Shown here: positions 42,743 through 50,426 of the stretch, piece after piece | How the letters are laid out: each line of letters starts with the position of its first letter | Numbering within the stretch: position 1 is the first letter of the stretch | Assembly: GCA_965243825.1 (NCBI GenBank) | Contig: CBDEVT010000001.1 | Span: 1,612,001 to 1,676,000, forward strand | DNA: 64,000 nt | Direction of reading: 5' to 3' | Source of the DNA: JAJCYX01 sp965243825 | GTDB taxonomy: Bacteria > Chloroflexota > Dehalococcoidia > Lucifugimonadales > Lucifugimonadaceae | Position numbers and translations under genes: made by a program | The notes under the pieces: generated by a model | Told to the model about the DNA's origin: nothing | The model's database searches: none | Seen by the model: the letters and a program-made list of their open reading frames with translations, nothing else

Positions 42743-43396
42743 GCCACTTTTCATGGCTTTCACAGCCGCTACCATTCCGTCTGGGTAGTTGAAAAGACCT
42801 GTGCCTGAGATCAACGTCGTGGCACCTGCTTCTACTGCCACGTTTGCGTTGTCTACCTTCACTCCGCCGTCAATGCCGATATCGATCTCGTGATCTGATC
42901 TGCTGGCGAACCCCCGGATTTGCCCGATCTTTGGTAGAACCTCTGGCATGAACGACTGCCCGCCGAAGCCGGGTTCTACGCTCATGATCAGGAACCGATC
43001 TACGGTGGTCGCGTAGCGATTAATCGCAGACGCTTCGGTTGACGGGTTTATCGAGATTCCAGGGCGCATTCCGGACTCTGACGCATCCTCGATTGTGGCG
43101 GAGAGGTCAGAACAGGCTTCAGCGTGAACGGTGAATATGTTGGCACCGGCATCCGCGAACTGTTGAGCGAATCGCCCGGGTTCGGTAACCATCATGTGGG
43201 CGTCAACCGGTAGGTCGGTTAAGCCTCGGATTGATTCAAGAATGACTGCACCGAACGATATGTTCGGTACGAAATCGCCGTCCATCACGTCGAAGTGGAT
43301 CTCGTCGCAACCGGAGTCCTCAATCAGCTTCACCTGGTCGGCAAGTTTCGAAAAGTCGGCCGCAAGCAGTGATGCAGAAACTCGTACAGTGGTCAA
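42737..43396 (-). CDS. rpe: Ribulose-phosphate 3-epimerase
   Basis: Interconverts ribulose-5-phosphate and xylulose-5-phosphate. 219 residues, TIM barrel with SLLAADF, the metal-binding IHFDVMDGDFVPNISFG, AHMMV, SVEPGFGGQ and the second catalytic Asp in IGIDGGV. Complete; TTG start. Convergent with rpmB. Confidence 0.97.
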   Translation of the reverse strand: MTTVRVSASLLAADFSKLADQVKLIEDSGCDEIHFDVMDGDFVPNISFGAVILESIRGLTDLPVDAHMMVTEPGRFAQQFADAGANIFTVHAEACSDLSATIEDASESGMRPGISINPSTEASAINRYATTVDRFLIMSVEPGFGGQSFMPEVLPKIGQIRGFASRSDHEIDIGIDGGVKVDNANVAVEAGATTLISGTGLFNYPDGMVAAVKAMKSGK

Positions 43397-43479
43397 AGCT
43401 GGCTCCGGATGTGCCTGAAACTTACAGCGGCCAACAGCTTGACGCCGCTGGCCGCTGAATTTATCAGCTACTGGCCGTT

Positions 43480-44070
43480 CTAGCTCTCAGGTTCGGGCTG
43501 GGCCTCTCCTGGTGCACAAGGATCACCGTTTGGCAACAAGCCCTGAGCGGCCATTCGCTTGTAACGCGCCTCGAAATTTGCGCAGTCTTCACAGACTGAC
43601 TCTGGAATAACTCCGACTCTCATCAGGATGCTGAAGACTTTACATCCAAGGCAGTAGCCGAAGACCGCTTCGAGACCTGCGGCAACGATGAGAGCCCCGA
43701 GGACTCCGTATGAGATGCCCGTTAACCCGAAACCGAAATGCAGGATGATTGCCGTTACGCTGAAAGCAACGCCGATAGCGGCCGCAAACCGTTTGGGTGG
43801 GCCAGCAATTGGTCTGTAAGGCAGTTTCAGAGCAGGTATCACTACTCGCAATGTGATCTGTGCCAGAGGGCTCAGTCGTGGTCCTGCTGCGACCCTGGCG
43901 ATGAATCCGTATGCCAGCGCAAACATTAGCCACGGGAAGTCGAACGCGATCGTGGCCGCTGCGATTATCACGACACCTGCTGCCACAGTTCTAGCCACGC
44001 TCTCATTAATCGGGTTAGGAAAACTGAAGAACGGCTGTTTTTCAGGCGTTGTTCCTGTTGCTATCGCCAT
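43480..44070 (-). CDS. DUF4395 membrane protein
   Basis: 196 residues from the ATG at 44070 (a GTG at 44094 would add eight). PFFSFPNPINESVARTVA opening, four hydrophobic segments, and the family signature FGYCLGCKVF...LMRVGVIPESVCEDC, which holds two Cys pairs. Function unknown; DUF4395 proteins are often encoded with sulfur-transfer or thioredoxin-like genes, none of which is seen here. It lies just downstream of a strong minus-strand terminator, so it has its own promoter or is poorly expressed. Confidence 0.87.
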   Translation of the reverse strand: MAIATGTTPEKQPFFSFPNPINESVARTVAAGVVIIAAATIAFDFPWLMFALAYGFIARVAAGPRLSPLAQITLRVVIPALKLPYRPIAGPPKRFAAAIGVAFSVTAIILHFGFGLTGISYGVLGALIVAAGLEAVFGYCLGCKVFSILMRVGVIPESVCEDCANFEARYKRMAAQGLLPNGDPCAPGEAQPEPES

Positions 44071-44101
44071 CGTGTATTTCGGATCTCCGCTCACTTGACT
44101 C

Positions 44102-44136
44102 TAATAAAACTCCCGGCCTAAGCGCTGGCCGGGAGT
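44102..44136 (-). terminator. Rho-independent terminator on the minus strand
   Basis: Perfect ten-base arms ACTCCCGGCC (44109-44118) and GGCCGGGAGT (44127-44136) with an eight-base loop; reading leftward the stem is followed by TTTATTAG. No protein gene ends close upstream on this strand, the nearest being 820 bp away. Confidence 0.75.
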
Positions 44137-44887
44137 GTAAGTGCAGTTAGTTATCTCGACGCGCCTAAGAAAATTCCTTCGTGTAACAAGGACAACAGAG
44201 GCAGGTCGTGTTTTTGCTGGCTTGGATATTCATCTTGCTATCAATCCTACTCTTCAAGTCAACACCTATGGTGATCGAACCTTAGAACCGCATCGATGCG
44301 TAGCACGCATTGCTCCTGTAGGAGCTTTGTAAGAGAACAGGCTGAGACGGTGCTTCTGGTGTGGACGCCCCCATCCTAGAAAACTCCTACGTTCCTCTGA
44401 CCCAGAACTGACCTAGGAAGGTTTTCATAGCTGACTACAGCGGAAATCCAGACTCGTAAATCACTGGTGACTGCTGGAGCGTTTGAGCCCGCGCCTAAGG
44501 CAAGCAGCGTGAATTCGCAAAGCGAGGAGACGGCGGAGCGAATCTGGAGACAGCTTTGCGCAGCGACTTTATGGGGTAGGCCATTAACGGTGTGCTAAGA
44601 CGGAGACACTCAGCGCCAAGGGAGACAACTTCTTTCGTCGTCAATATCGACTTCGATTCAGATGGCACCATCGAGCAATAAGTAGCGAACACATGCTCAG
44701 GTGATGCCGCAGGAGTGGTACTTAACAACCGAATTGTTCAGTTGAGACCGCGCCAGATCCAGATACTGAGGTGACGTTTGCAACTACCCCAGTTAAGTGG
44801 TGTAGAAAACGTCCAGCGAACCCACGCTGAGGGGCATGGATGAGCAGGTATCTATCTCGGCTTTACGCCGGTCTCTTCATCCGGCCA
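44137..44887. other. ~750 bp with no recognisable gene; possible structured RNA on the minus strand
   Basis: No frame here looks coding on either strand. Local hairpins include GCTCC-TGTA-GGAGC around 44312-44325 and ATGCGT-AGC-ACGCAT near 44296-44310. The minus strand ends at a strong terminator (44102-44136) and begins after a large hairpin (44888-44939). I compared it by eye with tmRNA, RNase P RNA, SRP RNA and tRNA motifs and found no match. It could be a large non-coding RNA, a long 3' region of the upstream hydrolase transcript, or decayed sequence. Confidence 0.4.
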
Positions 44888-44939
44888 GCGAGGCCGGAAC
44901 AACCGTGAACTGTCTCCTCACGCTGAGTTCCGGCCTCGC
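44888..44939. repeat. Large inverted repeat after the CocE gene
   Basis: Perfect 13-base arms GCGAGGCCGGAAC (44888-44900) and GTTCCGGCCTCGC (44927-44939), with an inner CGTGA/TCACG stem (44904-44908, 44918-44922). Its left arm can instead pair with CCGGCC at 44881-44886. It starts 18 bp after the CocE stop on the minus strand and may slow or end that transcript, though no T-run follows. Confidence 0.6.
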
Positions 44940-44957
44940 AATCAAATTCTGTTCGTC

Positions 44958-46865
44958 TCAATCGCTCGGCACAACCGGAAGATGGATTGCCGAAAGGTGA
45001 TCACTACCGTAGTACATGGTGTTCTCAGCGATCTCGAATCGAGTATGTTTGCCTAACGGTTCACCTGTGTTCGGATTCACATCGAATCGCGGAAAGTTCG
45101 ACGACGAAATGTCGAGTCTTATCCTGTGTCCAACCGTGAACAGATTTGAGATTGGCGGCAGTTCGATCCGGACCCGGTAGACCTCGCCCGGTTCCATGAA
45201 GTGCTCCTCGTCGAATCCATCTCTAAAACGAGTTCGGATGATGGAATCGGCGAGCGGGAGATGGAAACCATCGGGCCAGTCATCAGACGGCGGATATATA
45301 TCGAGCAGCTTTGCTGTGAAGTCGGTGTCGACCGCTGAAGACGATACCCACAGCTCAACTGATGGCGCACCTGTTACCTCGATCGAATCAGTGAGCGGAT
45401 CCGTCTCAAACACAACGACGTCGGCGCGGTCTCGCAGGAGCGGGTACGGTTCAGCGCAGCAGAGTAATTCAGGCCGCTCTTTCTGGTGCTTCGGCCCATC
45501 AGGAATCACAGAGTTCATCCGTGCTCGCTGCGGAATATAAGAGGCATCAAGTCCCTTGTTCAGTGGCACCCACTCGTACATGCCCGTAACGTTTGCACCG
45601 ATGCTTGGCACTGGATTCTGAGGATCGTATTTCCAAACGGCCCGTCCCTCGCCGTCATCAGGTATCTGCGATCTAAGTGATCCGTCGTTAGAAATGTAGA
45701 ACGGAACATCTACTGTCCGACCAACTGGCCATTCCTGTTCATCACGCCATTTGCCACCGTGTTCGATACTTCCGTTTGCGTCTTTGTTCCCGGAGCCGCC
45801 ACCCATAACGAAGATCTGCACAGGCGCGTCATGTTCAACGTCGGTCTCTTCGCCTTTTAACCAACGATCGAACCAACGAAGTCTCTGTGCGTTAAAGACT
45901 TCATCTCCCCATTTCGCCGCAGCACCAAATTCCACCTCGCCGACTGAAGTCGAGCCCTTGCCTCGCATCAGCACATGGTTCCACGGCCCGACTACAAGCC
46001 TCTGAGGCGTCGAGTTCTGCTTCGCCATCGCGGCGAACTGCTCTGTCACATCTGCCGGGAACGGGTCGTACCAACCGGACGAATAGACCGCGGGGATGTC
46101 GGCCATGCGCTCGAAGTGTGGCGACTGATCCAAACTTTCCTGTGACCAGAACTCGTTGTAGACCCCATCGCGGTAGTAGTGGAACAGAATCTTTTCCAGG
46201 TTTGGAACTGCTGCTATCGGCGTTTCGCCGGGGCGTAGAGGCTCCTTGAGTAAGCGAAGCAGCTCTTCACGAAGATTCTCCGCTCCTCGCTCGATCTTCT
46301 CTATGGCTTCCGGATTACCTCGCAGTTCTTGAGAATCGTAGCCGTGCAGATAGAGCGCTCCGTACATATGAAGGCCCATCGCACCTCCCTGGCGAGCCTC
46401 CCACTTGAACGCGTTCGTCGGAGCTACATCTACCCAGAGAGCCGCGAGATGAGGTGGTCGTTCCAGAGAAGCCATGTTCTGGACGATGCCGCCGTGTGAA
46501 GCTCCGACCATGCCGACTTTGCCGTTGCACCACGTCTGTGAGGCTGCCCATTCGATCGTGTCGTAGCCGTCTTTGCCTTCATTGATGTTTGCTGTGTGGA
46601 AATACTGTCCTGTGCCCTCTGACTGTCCTCTACCGCGCAAGTCCTGTAGCAGAACGACGTAGCCGCGTGGCACGAAGAAGTTTGCGATTGGATCAACCCA
46701 TATGACCGGATTTGACTTGTCATACGAAGTGCGGCCCAGGATGACAGGAAATTCACCGTCGATCAGAGCACCATTTTCATCGGCAGGCCTGTACAGGTCT
46801 GTCGCCAATCGCACACCGTCTCGCATCGGCACCATGATGTTGTAGCTGGCGTTTACGGTGTGCAA
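44958..46865 (-). CDS. CocE/NonD family alpha/beta hydrolase (X-Pro dipeptidyl-peptidase S15 type)
   Basis: 635 residues: an alpha/beta-hydrolase domain with MVPMRDGVRLATDLYRP, the oxyanion region LLQDLRGRGQSEG and the nucleophile Ser in GASHGG (usual form GxSYxG), then a C-terminal jelly-roll domain (GAPSVELWVSSSAVDTDFTAKLLDIYP ... GHRIRLDISSSNFPRFD). Members hydrolyse esters such as cocaine, or X-Pro peptides and beta-lactam acyl groups. No signal peptide. A second member lies about 0.6 kb upstream. Substrate unknown. Confidence 0.92.
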   Translation of the reverse strand: MHTVNASYNIMVPMRDGVRLATDLYRPADENGALIDGEFPVILGRTSYDKSNPVIWVDPIANFFVPRGYVVLLQDLRGRGQSEGTGQYFHTANINEGKDGYDTIEWAASQTWCNGKVGMVGASHGGIVQNMASLERPPHLAALWVDVAPTNAFKWEARQGGAMGLHMYGALYLHGYDSQELRGNPEAIEKIERGAENLREELLRLLKEPLRPGETPIAAVPNLEKILFHYYRDGVYNEFWSQESLDQSPHFERMADIPAVYSSGWYDPFPADVTEQFAAMAKQNSTPQRLVVGPWNHVLMRGKGSTSVGEVEFGAAAKWGDEVFNAQRLRWFDRWLKGEETDVEHDAPVQIFVMGGGSGNKDANGSIEHGGKWRDEQEWPVGRTVDVPFYISNDGSLRSQIPDDGEGRAVWKYDPQNPVPSIGANVTGMYEWVPLNKGLDASYIPQRARMNSVIPDGPKHQKERPELLCCAEPYPLLRDRADVVVFETDPLTDSIEVTGAPSVELWVSSSAVDTDFTAKLLDIYPPSDDWPDGFHLPLADSIIRTRFRDGFDEEHFMEPGEVYRVRIELPPISNLFTVGHRIRLDISSSNFPRFDVNPNTGEPLGKHTRFEIAENTMYYGSDHLSAIHLPVVPSD

Positions 46866-46916
46866 TTTAGAGGCCTCGCTGATGCCAAGTAAGGTGAATC
46901 GGGTGGCGAGGCGATG

Positions 46917-47135
46917 TTAGCTGGACAAAATGTTGAACGCTATGAACGCGACGAGTCCGATGACCAGCAGCAGAGGTACAACTACCGCAAAGACCTTCAG
47001 CTTTTCGATCGTCGTTGAGCGATTGTAGAACGTCTCTAGTTCGTGCTGCTTACTCGGATCGTTGTAGTTACGCGGTCGCTCGTGAGGTGCACGCGTTCTA
47101 CGAGCGACGTTCCAGCCGGTTGGGTTCCAGGGCAT
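46917..47135 (-). CDS. Small C-tail-anchored membrane protein
   Basis: 72 residues: a basic, Pro/Asn-rich N-terminal half (PRNYNDPSKQHELETFYNRSTTIEKLK) and a single hydrophobic segment at about residues 48-70 ending at the C-terminus. GAGGA lies eight bases before the ATG. Resembles in layout the other tiny protein just upstream. No family recognised. It sits between two CocE-type hydrolases on the same strand. Confidence 0.65.
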   Translation of the reverse strand: MPWNPTGWNVARRTRAPHERPRNYNDPSKQHELETFYNRSTTIEKLKVFAVVVPLLLVIGLVAFIAFNILSS

Positions 47136-47188
47136 AGATCATTCCTCACTCTGGTCAGACCGCATCAGGTGACTTCGGACCTTTAGGC

Positions 47189-47419
47189 CTACGAAACCTT
47201 CTGGCCGGTCAATGCGTCGATAAGAATCGTGGCCAGGATCGTCAGTATCAGACCGAGGACTATTGCGAAGAGGATCTTCTTGAAACGACCACCCTGACCA
47301 TGTTCGTCATAAGAACCGTTGCTGCTCTGTTGCTGGCTCGTGGCTCGGAAGTCGATCGGTCTTTTGTTCGGGTTGCTGACCGGATTCGGCTGCTGTCGGG
47401 ACGAAGGGATTCCTCGCAT
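47189..47419 (-). CDS. Small C-tail-anchored membrane protein
   Basis: 76 residues: a polar Gln/Ser/Asn-rich, basic first half and one hydrophobic segment at about 47-68 (KKILFAIVLGLILTILATILI). GGAG six bases before the ATG supports it as a gene. No family recognised. Together with its neighbour it may tether or regulate a membrane-bound complex, which is only a guess. Confidence 0.65.
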   Translation of the reverse strand: MRGIPSSRQQPNPVSNPNKRPIDFRATSQQQSSNGSYDEHGQGGRFKKILFAIVLGLILTILATILIDALTGQKVS

Positions 47420-47477
47420 GTAGGACTCCAGACGGCGCAGTCGTTACTGACTGCATGGTTTCGGACATGGAAACATT

Positions 47478-49193
47478 CTACTCTGCGGGTATTACGGGCA
47501 AAGTCACATGCGAAGCACGTATTTCATCGTGGAACACCGTCTGGTGAGCGACGCGGATTGCAGTGTCGGTCGCAATAGGGTTCCCTGTGTTCAGGTTGCG
47601 GTTGTAGCGAGGGAAGTTGCTGGAAGAGACTTCGACCCTAATGCAATGGCCAGCCAGGAAGACGTTCGAGGTGTCCCACATGTTGATGGTGAACTCGTAG
47701 CTCTTCCCGGGAGTGATCATCTCCGGGTTGTCGGTACCGTTGCGAAAGCGTGCGCGGCAGATGCCTTCGGTCAGGATGATCGCCCGCCCATCCGGGAACA
47801 CATCGACAAGAGCTGCCGTGAAGTCGGTGTCTTTCGCTGAGGAAGAGGCGAAGATAGTGGCGGATACAGGGCCCGTGACCTCCAGATCGCTCCGAAGTGG
47901 GTCGGATGTGTAGACGAGAACATCGCCCCGCCGTTCAACCATTCGGCGGTCACGCGGTCCAGTTAGATCCATAGTCTGGTACTGAGCCCCCCATGACGGA
48001 ACGGGATCATCGGGGTCGTAGCGGAACCTGTCGGGCGGTTCATCGCGAACTGGTGCTTCGAAGCTGAGCAAACCTCCGCTCAGAGCGTATTCCTGCGCAT
48101 CATGTGGGCCATCACCGTGCAGATAGAGCCTGGTCCATTCAGTGCGAGCGAGTGGGTACTCGTTCTCGTGACGCCACTCGTTGGTGCCCATCACGAATAT
48201 CTTTACCGGCGGCTCATTGTCGACTCCGTTGTCTTCGTTCTTGAGCAAAGCGTCGTACCAGCGCAGGTGGATCTCGGAGTTGTCTCCGACGGCGTGTTCA
48301 CCAAACTCAACGTCTTCAAATAATCCGTTTTCACCAAGCGGCTTACGACCCCACGGTGCAACCTGGTGACTCCACGGGCCGATCAGTAACTTTGTGCGCA
48401 GCCGCGTCGCTTCACTTGCCGCGTGTTTTTTCCAGCCGTTGAAGACTGTGATCGTCTCGTGGAGGAGAGAGTCGTACCAGCCGGTCACAAATAGCGCCGG
48501 CGTGTCAGCCTCACCGTATTTGTCTCTCAGCGAGTAACTCGACCAGAATTCGTCGTATTGCTCGTGCTCCACAACACCGCGGTAGTAATCACACTTGCCG
48601 ATCTGGTCCAGTGTTTCCAGGATCGGCAAGTGTCTGTAGATCGCTTCCCAGTCCAATCGATCAAGTGCTTCGGTCTGCATCACCCGGCCCATCATGTTGG
48701 CGAAGAAGAGGCTCGTGGCGTGTGCGATAACGCCATCGACCCTGTGATGGCCGTAGTTGTCTTGCTGAGATGCGATTGGCACTAACGCTTTCAGATACTT
48801 GGAACGAAGCGTCGCCGGTGCAGTTTGGGTGAATCCCGGGTAGGAGAGCCCGAAGGTGCCGATATTGCCGTCGCACCAGGGCTGCCGACCAATCCACTCA
48901 TGGGTGTCGAAGCCGTCTTCGAATTCACATGTGTAAGGCTCCCACTCACCATCCGAGTCGTGGCGACCCCGCGTGTTTTGCAGCACGACCGCATAGCCGG
49001 CTTCGACAAACTTTTCAGTCCAACTGATGTATCGGGCGTCCTTCGAGTTGTAGATCGTTCGAAGCAACAAGACCGGCCAGGGCCCTTCATCGTTGTTTGG
49101 GAGGTAGATGTCTGCGGACAGTTCAACTTCGTCTCGCATCGGAATCTTCTGATCGAGCTGAAGCGTGAAGTTAGATGCGAAAGGTTTTGGCAT
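47478..49193 (-). CDS. CocE/NonD family alpha/beta hydrolase
   Basis: 571 residues: KIPMRDEVELSADIYLP, LQNTRGRHDSDGEW near the oxyanion hole, nucleophile Ser in FGLSYPGF, then the C-terminal beta domain (GPVSATIFASSSAKDTDFTAALVDVFPDG ... GHCIRVEVSSSNFPRYNRN). The ATG at 49193 is chosen; the frame continues to 49646 but there it lies opposite the divergent dehydrogenase gene and encodes nothing recognisable. Paralogue of the hydrolase at 44958-46865. Substrate unknown. Confidence 0.92.
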   Translation of the reverse strand: MPKPFASNFTLQLDQKIPMRDEVELSADIYLPNNDEGPWPVLLLRTIYNSKDARYISWTEKFVEAGYAVVLQNTRGRHDSDGEWEPYTCEFEDGFDTHEWIGRQPWCDGNIGTFGLSYPGFTQTAPATLRSKYLKALVPIASQQDNYGHHRVDGVIAHATSLFFANMMGRVMQTEALDRLDWEAIYRHLPILETLDQIGKCDYYRGVVEHEQYDEFWSSYSLRDKYGEADTPALFVTGWYDSLLHETITVFNGWKKHAASEATRLRTKLLIGPWSHQVAPWGRKPLGENGLFEDVEFGEHAVGDNSEIHLRWYDALLKNEDNGVDNEPPVKIFVMGTNEWRHENEYPLARTEWTRLYLHGDGPHDAQEYALSGGLLSFEAPVRDEPPDRFRYDPDDPVPSWGAQYQTMDLTGPRDRRMVERRGDVLVYTSDPLRSDLEVTGPVSATIFASSSAKDTDFTAALVDVFPDGRAIILTEGICRARFRNGTDNPEMITPGKSYEFTINMWDTSNVFLAGHCIRVEVSSSNFPRYNRNLNTGNPIATDTAIRVAHQTVFHDEIRASHVTLPVIPAE

Positions 49194-49338
49194 TGCTGGA
49201 CTCGGTCTACTCACGTTGAGGAGATGCTTGTGATTAACTTGGCGCCCCTGTGGGGTGATGGCATCCGGTATGCTCCGCCTGTCCCACCCATCGGGTATCT
49301 TTCGCCTCAAACAGCTACCAGTCAATACAGGATCAGTT

Positions 49339-50409
49339 ATGCCAGCACGCAAAGTCGTCATTACGATGAACAATCGGCCACCAAGCGAAATCACGCTGAA
49401 CGTGATTAAAGAGGCCGGGGTCGAAGTTGAGTACGTCTCCTGTGACACAGAGGAACAGGTGATCTCAGCAGCGAAAGATGCCGATGTCCTTCTGGTCGGC
49501 ACTGTGCCACATACAACTCGAAAAGTGCTCGAGGCCCTGCCGAATCTGAAGATGGTAGGGCGCAGTGGTGTAGGGGTTGACTCTGTAGACCTTGAGTCTG
49601 CGACGGAGCTTGGCATCGCGGTAACGAACACACCGGGCATTAACACCAGTGAGGTTGCCGATCATGCGATGGCGATGTTGCTTTCGATTACCCGGCAGAT
49701 TCCTGAGTTGAGAGAGGCGACCAAAGACGGTGCCTGGAGCGACCGACCAAAGGAGATCAACGCCCTGCGCAACAGGTTGAGACGGATAGCAGGCAACACA
49801 GTCGGTATATACGGACTTGGCAATATTGGCAGGGCGTTCGCATCAAGGGTCAGAGGATTCGGACCGGCTCGAATAATTGCCCATGATCCGTACGTGCCGC
49901 AAACTACAGCCGATCTTTACGGCGTACAGCTAGTCGAATTCGACACATTGTTGGCCGAGTCCGATTTCATTACCGTTCATTCACCGGCGACGACAGAGAC
50001 AAATCACGCATTCAACATTGAAAGCTTCAGGAAGATGAAGCCGGAGGCAGTGTTTATCAACTGTGCTCGTGGTCCGCTCGTCGATGAAGCAGGACTGCAA
50101 GAAGCTCTCGAAACAGACGTGATATACGCGGCAGGAATCGATGTGACCGAGACCGAGCCGCTGGACGCGGAAAACCCATTACTGAAGCTGCCGAACCTCA
50201 CTATCACTCCGCACTTTGCAGGTGCATCTGACGTAACGTCCGCAGAAGGTGCTAAACGCTGGGGAGAGAATGCAGTGAATGTGCTGGAGGGCAAGGCTTT
50301 GCACGGACTCGGCAACCCGGACGTGGTAAAGGTCATCGCAGTCAAGCGTTCTCAGGGTGACACTCGATGGGAAGGCATCCCTGATCCGGTCACGAACCGA
50401 GGCTTCTAG
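49339..50409 (+). CDS. D-isomer-specific 2-hydroxyacid dehydrogenase (SerA-like)
   Basis: 356 residues. Substrate domain, then NAD domain with VGIYGLGNIGRAF, catalytic Arg in NCARGPLVDEAG, Glu in ETEPLD and His in TPHFAGAS. It lacks the C-terminal ACT domain of many SerA enzymes, so it may be a phosphoglycerate, glyoxylate or other hydroxyacid dehydrogenase. The ATG at 49339 has AGGA at normal distance. It is divergent from a CocE hydrolase. Confidence 0.9.
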   Translation: MPARKVVITMNNRPPSEITLNVIKEAGVEVEYVSCDTEEQVISAAKDADVLLVGTVPHTTRKVLEALPNLKMVGRSGVGVDSVDLESATELGIAVTNTPGINTSEVADHAMAMLLSITRQIPELREATKDGAWSDRPKEINALRNRLRRIAGNTVGIYGLGNIGRAFASRVRGFGPARIIAHDPYVPQTTADLYGVQLVEFDTLLAESDFITVHSPATTETNHAFNIESFRKMKPEAVFINCARGPLVDEAGLQEALETDVIYAAGIDVTETEPLDAENPLLKLPNLTITPHFAGASDVTSAEGAKRWGENAVNVLEGKALHGLGNPDVVKVIAVKRSQGDTRWEGIPDPVTNRGF

Positions 50410-50426
50410 TATCCGTCGCTCGTGAA

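Noticed and set aside
44495..44728. 77-residue frame on the minus strand in the gene-free region
   Set aside because: No ribosome site or recognisable sequence; length is within chance expectation.
44137..44887. tmRNA, RNase P RNA or SRP RNA in the gene-free region
   Set aside because: No tRNA-like ends with CCA, no alanine-ending tag frame, no GAGGAAAGUCC or GGAAGCAGCC core could be found on either strand.
47478..49646. 722-residue CocE protein starting at 49646
   Set aside because: The first 151 residues are the reverse complement of the dehydrogenase gene at 49339; the true start at 49193 fits the family.
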